Source of the DNA: Mycobacteriales bacterium
GTDB lineage: Bacteria > Actinomycetota > Actinomycetes > Mycobacteriales > SCTD01
Direction of reading: 5' to 3'
Assembly (NCBI GenBank): GCA_030697205.1
Contig: JAUYQP010000041.1
Coordinates: 1-64,000 of the forward strand
Length of the DNA stretch: 64,000 bases
Of this stretch, positions 1-7,111 are shown one piece after another. The position numbers and the translations under genes were made by a program. A model generated the notes under the pieces. That model was not told where the DNA came from. It saw only the letters and a program-made list of their open reading frames with translations, and searched no databases. Position 1 is the first letter of the stretch. Each line of letters begins with the position of its first letter.

Positions 1-1
1 C

Positions 2-94
2 ACCGCCGCCACCACCGCGGCGGCCGTCGGTGCGGCCGCCCTCGCCGCGGGCGCGCTCGCCACCCGCCACGCCCGCACCCCCTCCGCGACCTGA
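2..94 (+). CDS. C-terminal end of an unidentified protein (partial)
   Basis: An open frame enters from the left edge and stops at TGA 92-94. Its 30 visible residues are Ala/Thr-rich, with a short hydrophobic Ala/Gly/Leu stretch followed by a basic tail containing ATRHART. Codon third positions are almost all G or C, as in neighbouring genes, so it looks coding. The pattern fits the end of a membrane-anchored or secreted protein, but the family cannot be told from this fragment. Confidence 0.45.
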   Translation, partial: TAATTAAAVGAAALAAGALATRHARTPSAT

Positions 95-147
95 GCCGAC
101 CGGCCCTTCCGTCGTACCGCCCCTCCTGACCCAGCCCTGGAGATCCC

Positions 148-1320
148 ATGGACCGCCGCGACTTCCTGCGCAGCTCTGCCCTCGCCGTCGGCGTCACCGC
201 CCTCGGCCCGTCGTTCTGGAACAACGCCTACGGCGCGCCGGCCAAGCCCGGCAAGGGGCCCTACGGCCCTCTGCTCAAGGCCGACCGCAACGGCGTGATG
301 CTGCCGAAGGGCTTCTCGAGCCGCATCCTCGCGACGAGCGGGAAGCCAGTCGGGAAGAGCGGCTACGCCTGGCACAGCGCGCCTGACGGCGGTGCGGTGT
401 TCCCGCAGAAGGACGGCGGCTGGGTCTACACGTCCAACGCCGAGACCACGGCGGCGTCCGGCGGTGGCGCGGGCGCGCTGCGCTTCGACAAGCGCGGCGA
501 GGTCGTCGACGCCTACCGGATCCTCGCCGACACGGCCAACAACTGCGCCGGTGGCCCGACCCCCTGGGGCACCTGGCTGTCGTGCGAGGAGACCCCGACC
601 GGGCAGGTCTGGGAGTGCGACGTCACCAAGCCGGGCCAGGGCGTCGTGCGGCCGGCGCTCGGCCGCTTCAGCCACGAGGCGGTCGCCTTCGACCACGGCC
701 GCAAGGCGCTCTACCTCACCGAGGACATGGGCGACGGGCGCTTCTACCGCTTCACCCCGACGTCCTACCCGGACCTGTCCGCCGGGGCGCTCGAGGCTCT
801 TGCGGTGGCCGCGGACGGCTCCGTCACCTGGGTTCCGGTGCTGCTGCCGCAGCTGCCGCAGTCACCGCTGACCCGACCCGCCGGGTCGACCGCCTTCAAC
901 GGCGGCGAGGGCGTGTGGTTCGACGCCGACCACGTCTACTTCACGACCAAGGGCGACAACGTCGTGTGGGACCTCGACGTGAAGGCGCAGAAGCTCACGA
1001 AGCTGTACGACGCAGCCGCGCTCGGCGCGTCGGCGCCCCTGACCGGGGTGGACAACATCGTGGTGTCGCGCTCGGGCGACATCTTCATCGGTGAGGACGG
1101 CGGCGACCTCGAGGTCGTCCTCATCACGCCCGACCAGGTCGTCACCCCGGTCGTGCGGCTGATGGGCCACGACGCGTCGGAGATCACCGGCCCCGCCTTC
1201 AGCCCGGACGGCTCGCGGATGTACTTCTCGTCACAGCGCGGCCCGGGGACCACCGCGGCCGGCGTCACCTTCGAGGTCCGCGGCCCCTTCCGCACCAAGC
1301 GCATCCGCCCCACCCGCTGA
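148..1320 (+). CDS. PhoX-like (DUF839) Tat-exported phosphatase-family protein
   Basis: This is a 390-residue secreted protein. The N-terminus has a twin-arginine motif RRDFLR followed by a hydrophobic stretch, so folded export by Tat is likely, as for PhoX phosphatases that load metal in the cytoplasm. The segment NNCAGGPTPWGTWLSCEE (about residues 131-148) matches the Cys/Glu-containing signature of the PhoX/DUF839 beta-propeller family. The start is ATG, with GGAG 6 nt upstream. Family members release phosphate from organic esters outside the cell; activity here is inferred. It precedes a glycerophosphodiesterase and the pst operon, which fits phosphate scavenging. I see no clear PHO box directly upstream. 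Confidence 0.85.
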   Translation: MDRRDFLRSSALAVGVTALGPSFWNNAYGAPAKPGKGPYGPLLKADRNGVMLPKGFSSRILATSGKPVGKSGYAWHSAPDGGAVFPQKDGGWVYTSNAETTAASGGGAGALRFDKRGEVVDAYRILADTANNCAGGPTPWGTWLSCEETPTGQVWECDVTKPGQGVVRPALGRFSHEAVAFDHGRKALYLTEDMGDGRFYRFTPTSYPDLSAGALEALAVAADGSVTWVPVLLPQLPQSPLTRPAGSTAFNGGEGVWFDADHVYFTTKGDNVVWDLDVKAQKLTKLYDAAALGASAPLTGVDNIVVSRSGDIFIGEDGGDLEVVLITPDQVVTPVVRLMGHDASEITGPAFSPDGSRMYFSSQRGPGTTAAGVTFEVRGPFRTKRIRPTR

Positions 1321-1352
1321 CCCGGCCCACCCGGCACCCCCAACCCCCCGCA

Positions 1353-1404
1353 TGTACGCCGCTCTCGGCGCTACGGGGCCTCGTAGCGCCGACCCGGGCG
1401 CACA
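1353..1404. repeat. Intergenic palindromic element, copy A
   Basis: A perfect 11-bp inverted repeat, TCGGCGCTACG (1365-1375) and CGTAGCGCCGA (1382-1392), encloses a 6-nt loop. It is flanked by an outer imperfect stem, TGTACGCC (1353-1360) against GGCGCACA (1397-1404). A closely similar element lies at 17543-17594 after an arsR gene, and both are preceded by a CCCCCGC run. Both sit just downstream of a plus-strand gene, so a terminator or a dispersed REP-like repeat are the two readings. Confidence 0.7.
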
Positions 1405-1450
1405 AGCGGGCCGTGGAAGGGGGTGGGGGCGGGGGGAGTCGTGCGGTGAC

Positions 1451-1472
1451 GTTCACCTGGGAGTCGTGTCGA
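1451..1472 (+). promoter_or_regulatory. Possible PHO half-box upstream of the glycerophosphodiesterase
   Basis: GTTCACCTGGG at 1451-1461 matches the 11-nt PHO-box repeat unit (G[GT]TCA...) known from Streptomyces PhoP. The following 11 nt (AGTCGTGTCGA) match poorly, so only one good unit is present. It lies about 50 nt before the ATG of the phosphodiesterase gene. Confidence 0.35.
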
Positions 1473-1512
1473 GGGCGCCGGCTGGCCGTGGTGGGAGCGG
1501 ACCGTCAGCGGC

Positions 1513-2220
1513 ATGGAGGTCCTCGGACACCGCGGCTACCCGTCCCCCACCACCCCTGAGAACACCCTCGTCTCCGTCGAGGCGGCGCTCGCCGCCGGCG
1601 CGCACGGCGTCGAGGTCGACGTCCGGCTGACTGCCGACCGCGTCGCGGTGTGCCTGCACGACAGCGACCTGCGCCGGGTCGCCGGCCTGGCCGTCATCGT
1701 CGAGCGCACATGCTTCGCACAGCTGCGCCGACTGCTGCTCCCCGGCGGGCACGTCATCCCGACGCTGCGCGAGGTCGCCGTCGCTGTCGCCGGTCGCGGT
1801 CGGCTCGTCGTCGACGTCAAGCCCGACCGGCGGACCTCCTCGCTCGCGCGCGGTGTCCTGCACGGCATCGACGGGATCGCCGACGACGATGTGGTCGTGT
1901 CGTCGTTCGACCCGCAGGTGCTGCTCGAGGTCGGCCGGCGCGAGCCCTCGCGCTCGCTGGCCCTCATCGACGGCGAGGACCTCAGCCGCTCCGTCGCGTG
2001 GGCCATCGGCCTGGGCTGCGACGCCCTGCACGCCGAGCTGAAGGCAGTGCTGCTGCAGCCGCACGTCATGGCCGAGGCCCGCGAGGCGCGACTGGCCCTG
2101 CGGGCCTGGACGGTCAACCGCCCGGTCGACGCCGAGCTGCTCGAGCGGACCGGCGCCACTGCCGTCATCACCGACGAACCCGCCGCCCTGCTGGCCCGTC
2201 AGCCCGTGACCGCCCACTAG
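1513..2220 (+). CDS. Glycerophosphodiester phosphodiesterase (cytoplasmic, UgpQ-like)
   Basis: The 235-residue protein hydrolyses glycerophosphodiesters to glycerol 3-phosphate and an alcohol. The GDPD fold is recognisable from LGHRGYP near residue 4 (catalytic His and Arg), PENT (substrate and metal site), EVDV at about residue 37 and HDSDLRR (catalytic His). The C-terminal segment ending in AVITDEPAAL is also typical. There is no signal peptide, so it is predicted cytoplasmic, unlike the exported paralogue at 33701-34678. A possible PHO half-box lies upstream. About 80 nt separate it from the convergent pstB. Confidence 0.92.
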   Translation: MEVLGHRGYPSPTTPENTLVSVEAALAAGAHGVEVDVRLTADRVAVCLHDSDLRRVAGLAVIVERTCFAQLRRLLLPGGHVIPTLREVAVAVAGRGRLVVDVKPDRRTSSLARGVLHGIDGIADDDVVVSSFDPQVLLEVGRREPSRSLALIDGEDLSRSVAWAIGLGCDALHAELKAVLLQPHVMAEAREARLALRAWTVNRPVDAELLERTGATAVITDEPAALLARQPVTAH

Positions 2221-2301
2221 CCACCAGCCACGGCGTCTGCTCGAGTCCGGCACGGGCGGTCCCGGGTGGGCGGACGCTGCAGGCGACAGGGCAGGGCAGG
2301 G

Positions 2302-3153
2302 TCAGCCGAAGCGGCCGTTGACGTAGTCCTCGGTGCGCGGGTCGTTGGGCTCACCGAAGACCTGCTGCGTCGGCCCGTGCTCGACGATCACACCGGGGGC
2401 GCCCTGCTCGGCGAGGAAGAACGCGCAGATGTCGGAGACGCGCGCCGCCTGCTGCATGTTGTGGGTGACGATGACGATGGTGACGTCGCGGGCGAGCTCG
2501 CCCATCGTCTCCTCGATGACGCGGGTCGACGTCGGGTCGAGGGCGGAGCACGGCTCGTCCATGAGCAGCACCTGCGGCCGGACCGCCAGCGCCCGCGCGA
2601 TGCAGAGCCGCTGCTGCTGCCCTCCGGACAGCGCGCCACCCGGCGAGCGGAGCCGGTCGGACACCTCGCGCCACAGGCCGGCCTTGACGAGGCACTCCTC
2701 GACGAGGTCGTCCTTCTCCGACCCCGACGCGCGCGTCCCCGTGAGCTGGAGGCCCGCGACGACGTTGTCGTAGATGGACATCGCGGGGAACGGGTTGGGC
2801 TTCTGGAAGACCATCCCCACCTGACGACGCGCGTCGGTGAGCCGGCGCTCCACGTCGTAGAGGTCGTCACCGTCGAGCAGGACCTCACCGGCCAGCGACG
2901 CGCCGGGGATCAGCTCGTGCATGCGGTTCAGCGTCCGCAGGAAGGTCGACTTCCCGCAGCCCGACGGGCCGATCAGCGCCGTGACCTGATGGCGCGGCAT
3001 GTGCAGCGAGACCCGGTCGAGAACCTTGCGCTCACCGAACCACGCAGAGACGTTGCGGGCCTCGAGGCCGGGCATCGCCAGCGGCCGAGGTGCAGCGGCC
3101 GGTCGCCGATCAGCGGTGGTGTCGAGCACGGGGGTCTCCTCGGGTGCGGTCAC
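2302..3153 (-). CDS. pstB: Phosphate ABC transporter ATP-binding protein PstB (system 1)
   Basis: This 283-residue ATPase energises the PstCA permease. It shows Walker [10 protein letters not shown], the ABC signature LSGGQQQR, Walker [14 protein letters not shown] and the switch His in [17 protein letters not shown] at the C-terminus is a typical PstB ending. The first 30 or so residues are an extra Pro/Ala-rich extension. The GTG start overlaps the stop of the upstream sortase-like gene (GTGA, 3150-3153), so it is the last gene of the 11-kb operon. Most pst operons also place pstB last, but not behind a set of surface-protein genes. A second pstB is at 22642-23418. Confidence 0.95.
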   Translation of the reverse strand: MTAPEETPVLDTTADRRPAAAPRPLAMPGLEARNVSAWFGERKVLDRVSLHMPRHQVTALIGPSGCGKSTFLRTLNRMHELIPGASLAGEVLLDGDDLYDVERRLTDARRQVGMVFQKPNPFPAMSIYDNVVAGLQLTGTRASGSEKDDLVEECLVKAGLWREVSDRLRSPGGALSGGQQQRLCIARALAVRPQVLLMDEPCSALDPTSTRVIEETMGELARDVTIVIVTHNMQQAARVSDICAFFLAEQGAPGVIVEHGPTQQVFGEPNDPRTEDYVNGRFG

Positions 3154-4085
3154 AGGACGTTGGGGAGCAGGCGCGAGCCGGTGTCAGCCACGACGAGCGA
3201 CAGGATGATGAGGACGGGCACGCCGACGAGCCACGCCTGCCGACGGCCCCAGCGCACCCGCGCCCAGGTGTAGCCCAGCGCGGCGAGCAGCAGGGCTTGG
3301 CACCAGAGCACGAGCGGGTACGCCGCAGCAGGCTCCCCCTCGAGGGCGCGCTCGGCGACCGGCAGCGCTCCGGGTGCGAAGCCCGAGGCCGGGCGCGGCT
3401 GCACGGGCGTGATCGCGACGGCGTCGACGAGGACGAGCCCGCTGGGTGCGAAGGGCGAGCCGAGGGCCGTGACGAGAGTGAGCCCGGCCGTACCTGCGGG
3501 CACGACCGGCGCCGGCTGGCCGGAGCGGCGGATCGAGGTGACCTCGAAGCGCTGCTCGCCCTGGCCCGTCGTCACGGTGATGAGGTCGTCGACGGACAGC
3601 GAGGTGAGCGACCGGAACGGCCCGCCGAAGCCGGCTTTGCGACCGACCAGCACGCTGGTGCCGACCTGCCCCGGCAGCGGGGTGTCGCGGCGGTGACCGA
3701 CTCCGCTCTGGGTGACGCCCGAGGTGGTGCCCTCGAGGACGACCTCGCGCAGACCGAGCTCGGGCACGTCGAGCAGCGCGACCGGAGCACCGAGGGCGAG
3801 CGCTGCGCCGTCGACGTCGGTCGGTCCGACCGGGGCGGTGCCGTTGGCCAGCGCGAGCCGGAGGTCGTCGTACGCCGTGGCCTGGTCGCGCTGGTGGACC
3901 AGCCCACCGATGACGGCGACGTGCGCCACGAAGGCCAGCAGCAGCAGGCCGATCAGGGTGAGGCTGGTGCCCGCGACCGACGCCGCGGGGCGGCGGGTCG
4001 GGACGGGGGCAGGTGCCTCGACGGTGCTCGGGGTCTCGGGCAGCGGGGGTACGGCACGGAGGTCCCGGATCGCGGCGGTGCTCAT
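3150..4085 (-). CDS. Sortase-fold membrane protein lacking the catalytic triad
   Basis: A 311-residue protein with one N-terminal membrane segment (about 41-62), a class E-like sortase domain (about 100-225) and two C-terminal membrane segments (about 256-275 and 285-302). The sortase landmarks align well ([32 protein letters not shown]), but the catalytic His of the GH motif is Arg149, the nucleophilic Cys of the TLxTC motif is Ala207, and the late Arg is Gly216. It should therefore not be a transpeptidase. The ATG at 4085 is chosen because CGGAGG lies 4 nt upstream; a longer frame to 4223 has no such site. It sits between secreted-protein genes and pstB, so a scaffold or binding role is my inference. 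Confidence 0.8.
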   Translation of the reverse strand: MSTAAIRDLRAVPPLPETPSTVEAPAPVPTRRPAASVAGTSLTLIGLLLLAFVAHVAVIGGLVHQRDQATAYDDLRLALANGTAPVGPTDVDGAALALGAPVALLDVPELGLREVVLEGTTSGVTQSGVGHRRDTPLPGQVGTSVLVGRKAGFGGPFRSLTSLSVDDLITVTTGQGEQRFEVTSIRRSGQPAPVVPAGTAGLTLVTALGSPFAPSGLVLVDAVAITPVQPRPASGFAPGALPVAERALEGEPAAAYPLVLWCQALLLAALGYTWARVRWGRRQAWLVGVPVLIILSLVVADTGSRLLPNVL

Positions 4086-4197
4086 GGGGCCTCCGGGGTG
4101 GGTGAGGTGCGGACGGGTAGGGCAGGTGGTCCTGGGCCTGCCCCGCCGAAGGGGTCCGTCGGCGGGGCAGGCGTCAGGGGCATGCGTGTCGCGTGCG

Positions 4198-5124
4198 CTA
4201 GCGGACGATCTGCACGAGTCCACCCGTGCTGCGGGCGCCCACCGTCGTCGAGCTGACGTTGTAGTTCGTGTACCAGCGGAAGTCGTCGGCGACGCGGAAG
4301 AAGCCGTAGGACAGTCCGTCGTCGTCGGTCACGGTGCGGCGCGACAGGGCGAAGGTGCTGCCCCCGCGGGTGCGGGTGAAGAAGCCGACCGCCTTGCCGG
4401 GCACGTGCGACATGTCGCTGCGGACGAGGCGGGTCGACAGGACGACGGTCGTGCCGGCCTTGACGCGGAGGTACTCCGGGCTGATCCGCAGCGCGAACCC
4501 GGGGGCCACGGGGACCGGCGCGGTCGTGGGAGGCGCGGTGGTCGGGGGCCGCGTCGTCGGCGGGGCTGTCGTGGGCGGAGCCGTGGTCGGCGGGGCCGTG
4601 GTCGGCGGGGCAGTCGTGGGCGGAGCCGTGGTCGGCGGGGCCGTCGTCGGGGCGGCGCCCGAGACGAAGGTGGTCGGGCTGGTGAAGGTGATCTGCCCGG
4701 TGAAGTCACCGAAGTCGGCGGTGCCGAAGACGTCCTGGCACTTCAGGCTCAGCGTGTAGGTGCCCGACAGGGTCGCGGGCGGGCTCTGCTGGGCGGCGAA
4801 GGCCTTGAGGGTGTCGGACAGCGCGACCGAGAACGGCGCGGAGTTCGAGACGCCGGCGTCTGTGTTGCCGACGACGACCTGGCCGGTGGTGGGGAAGCCG
4901 CTGCCGAGGACGCGCACGACGACGTTGGTGCCGCCGGACGGGCAGCCGGCCGAGGTGTTGACCGACAGCGGGGTGCTGTCCGCGCCGGAGGTCGGGGTCA
5001 CGGTCAGCGAGCCGACGACCGCGGCGCTGGACGAGCTCGAGCCGAGCAGGGCGACGAGGCCCGTGGCCGCGACGGTTGCTGCGGCGCCTGCCGCGGCGTA
5101 CCGGCGGGTGGTCTTTCCTGCCAC
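4198..5124 (-). CDS. Secreted two-domain protein with a PTTAP-repeat linker
   Basis: The 308-residue precursor starts at GTG with AGGAG 6 nt upstream and has a signal peptide (about 1-34). An N-terminal beta-rich domain (about 35-150) contains GCPSGGTNVVVRVLG and VVGNTDAGV, shared almost word for word with the next gene (5194-6003). A low-complexity linker of about ten PTTAP units (about 160-205) follows, then a C-terminal domain (about 210-308) with FFTRTRGG and a repeated RRTVTDDDG-type strand. No membrane anchor is visible, so it is probably released or held by partners. I do not recognise a named family; the N-terminal domain looks Ig- or IPT-like. It is embedded in pst operon 1. Confidence 0.8.
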   Translation of the reverse strand: MAGKTTRRYAAAGAAATVAATGLVALLGSSSSSAAVVGSLTVTPTSGADSTPLSVNTSAGCPSGGTNVVVRVLGSGFPTTGQVVVGNTDAGVSNSAPFSVALSDTLKAFAAQQSPPATLSGTYTLSLKCQDVFGTADFGDFTGQITFTSPTTFVSGAAPTTAPPTTAPPTTAPPTTAPPTTAPPTTAPPTTRPPTTAPPTTAPVPVAPGFALRISPEYLRVKAGTTVVLSTRLVRSDMSHVPGKAVGFFTRTRGGSTFALSRRTVTDDDGLSYGFFRVADDFRWYTNYNVSSTTVGARSTGGLVQIVR

Positions 5125-5193
5125 TTCATCTCCTGGTGTGTGGTGGTGCTGGTGGTCTGGTGGGGGGTGTCGTTGCGTGGTGCGACGAGCGGG

Positions 5194-6003
5194 TCAGGTC
5201 ACGGCGGTCCGGGGTCGCGGGTGCCGGCTGAGCCGTCGGCGCAGCCGCGAGGCACCGAGCAGGACACCGGCGAGGCCGAAGCCTCCGAGTCCCGCTGCCG
5301 CGAGGGGCAGCAGCGAGCCGTCGTCGCCGACCGAGGCGGAGGCAGTGGCGGACGCCTTGGTGGTGGGTGTCCCGCCTGCAGCGGCAGCGGCGGTGTCCGC
5401 GCCGGAACCGGGTACGGCACCTGGCGCGGCCGCGGCGGTGCCGTCTGCCGCACCCGGCACCTGGGCAGCGCCCGGAGCACCGGTCGGCAGGGGCGCGGCA
5501 TCGGCCGGCGCGGGCACCGGCCGGACGGCGGGGTTGCGGGCGGTGTAGCTGCGCGGGCTCGAGAAGACGAGCGTCCCGACGTAGTCGCCGAGGCTGACCG
5601 AGCCGAGCGCCTCCTGGCAGGAGACGACGACGCGGTAGCTGCCGGACAGCACGCCCGGGGTGGGCTGCAGCGCCGCAAAGGCACGCAGGGTGTCACCGGG
5701 TACGACGGAGAACGCGCTCCCTCGGCGGACGCCCGCGTCGGTGTTGCCGACCACGATCTGCCCACCGGCGGGGAAGCCGTTGCCGAAGGCCCGGGCGACG
5801 ACGTTGGTCGCCGGGGCCGGGCAGCCACCGCTGGTGAGCAGGTCGAGCGGGGTGTCGTCGGCCCCTGTGGGCGGGTCGACGAACAGCGTCCCGAGCTGGG
5901 GGACGGCCGTGACCGACGAGGCGGCGGCCGAGACCGGCGCGGGGACAGCGCAGAGGACGCCTGCGAGCAGAGCTGCTCCGGCGTACGCCCGTGCTGTGGT
6001 CAT
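5194..6003 (-). CDS. Secreted, membrane-anchored paralogue of the 4198-5124 protein
   Basis: A 269-residue precursor. After a signal peptide (about 1-27) the domain at 30-160 repeats the pattern of its neighbour: TGADDTPLDL, GCPAPATNVVAR, GFPAGGQIVVGNTDAGV, DTLRAFAALQ. An Ala/Pro/Thr-rich stalk follows (about 165-225), then a C-terminal hydrophobic segment and a basic tail (LRRRLSRHPRPR), so it is anchored in the membrane. The tail has no clear LPXTG. The ATG at 6003 is preceded by GGGAGA at a suitable distance; longer frames upstream overlap the next gene antisense-fashion. Two linked copies of the same domain suggest a local duplication inside the phosphate operon. Confidence 0.82.
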   Translation of the reverse strand: MTTARAYAGAALLAGVLCAVPAPVSAAASSVTAVPQLGTLFVDPPTGADDTPLDLLTSGGCPAPATNVVARAFGNGFPAGGQIVVGNTDAGVRRGSAFSVVPGDTLRAFAALQPTPGVLSGSYRVVVSCQEALGSVSLGDYVGTLVFSSPRSYTARNPAVRPVPAPADAAPLPTGAPGAAQVPGAADGTAAAAPGAVPGSGADTAAAAAGGTPTTKASATASASVGDDGSLLPLAAAGLGGFGLAGVLLGASRLRRRLSRHPRPRTAVT

Positions 6004-6067
6004 GAGGTCTCCCGAAAAGGTGACCGAGCCGCCGGGCGGGGCAGCGCGCACCGCCCGACGGACCGGG

Positions 6068-7054
6068 TCAGGACTGGCTGGAGGTGCTGCCGCAGCTCGG
6101 CGAGACGGCGAGGCCGTACTGCAGGATCGTGGCCACGTTGGTGCACACCTGCGACGACGGGCCGACGAAGACGGTGTCCCACGGCGCGGTCCCGATCTTC
6201 GAGGTCGGGATGATGTTGTTGACCGTCCGTACGTTGGCGAAGCTGGTGTTGGTGGCGATCGCCGTCGTGCCGTCGATCTGGCCGAGGGTCGACCGGCCGC
6301 GCTTCTCCTGGATCGTGCCGGAGGCCTGCGCGATCCACTGGGCGCTCGAGAAGGGCACAAGCGAGCTGTCGTCGAGGATGCGCCCGTCGTGCTCCTGCGC
6401 ACCCGTGTCGACCAGGCAGGGGTAGAGCGCGAGGTTCGGGCTGGCGGTGCCGTAGATGTAGCTCAGCCACGAGCTGCGGGTGCCCGAGCCGGCCTGCGGC
6501 AGCACCGGCTTGAAGGGCGCGCCGGCGGGGCCGGTGATCTCGCACTTGTAGATGCTGACGAGCTGCGCCTTGGTGAGCTTGCGCGGGACGCTGGACGTCG
6601 TCGTCACGGCGTAGCTGAGGCCCTCGACCGCGAAGGGCACCCAGGTCATCGACGGCGTCGAGGTGAAGGTGCCGCGGCTCGACGACGAGCGCGCGAAGTC
6701 CAGGCACCCGTTGCCGGCACCGCTGTTGGCCTGCAGCGAGGCGAGCAGTGCGTCACGGCCGGCGCTCGAGCCGTTGGGGCGGTTGATGGTGCAGCCCGGC
6801 GTCGTGCCCGGGTCCTTCGTCGTGATCTGCGCCGAGCCGGTCGCGTTGTAGGAGGCGATCTGCTTGACGCCGTCGATGAGCACGACGTCGGACAGCCCCT
6901 GCACAACCTCCTCGGTCGTGTCGGACCCGACACCCGCGAGATTGCGGAAGGTGGGCGTGCCGGCCGGGTCGGCCAGCGCGGCGCTGGTGCCCAGGGCGGC
7001 GGCAGCGATAAGGGTGCACAGGGCGGCGACGGCCACGCGAGCGCGAGTCTTCAC
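6068..7054 (-). CDS. PstS-like periplasmic-binding-fold secreted protein
   Basis: The 328-residue protein has a cleavable signal peptide ending near ALA-DPAG (residue 28). The body resembles the PBP-like family related to PstS: AGVGSDTTEEV near the start, GSSAGRDALLA, LDFARSSSS, LTKAQLVSIYKCE and the GSGTRSSW motif, which corresponds to the PstS phosphate-loop SGT. The C-terminus is Ser/Cys-rich with no anchor. The start is GTG. Within pst operon 1 it is the second or third binding-fold protein, so it may be an accessory binder; the ligand is unproven. Confidence 0.8.
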   Translation of the reverse strand: MKTRARVAVAALCTLIAAAALGTSAALADPAGTPTFRNLAGVGSDTTEEVVQGLSDVVLIDGVKQIASYNATGSAQITTKDPGTTPGCTINRPNGSSAGRDALLASLQANSGAGNGCLDFARSSSSRGTFTSTPSMTWVPFAVEGLSYAVTTTSSVPRKLTKAQLVSIYKCEITGPAGAPFKPVLPQAGSGTRSSWLSYIYGTASPNLALYPCLVDTGAQEHDGRILDDSSLVPFSSAQWIAQASGTIQEKRGRSTLGQIDGTTAIATNTSFANVRTVNNIIPTSKIGTAPWDTVFVGPSSQVCTNVATILQYGLAVSPSCGSTSSQS

Positions 7055-7111
7055 AGGGGGTTCCCTTTCGAGGTGGTGGAGGTGCGGTAGTGGACGAGCA
7101 GGGTCGGACGG

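Noticed and set aside
4540-4650. CRISPR-like periodic repeat
   Set aside because: The period is 15 nt and in frame, encoding PTTAP units of a protein linker; there are no spacers.
3712-6213. Open frame of 833 codons on the plus strand
   Set aside because: It is antisense to the sortase-like and secreted-protein genes. Composition is Arg/Gly/Val-rich, as expected for the complement of GC-rich genes, and no domain or ribosome-binding site is seen.
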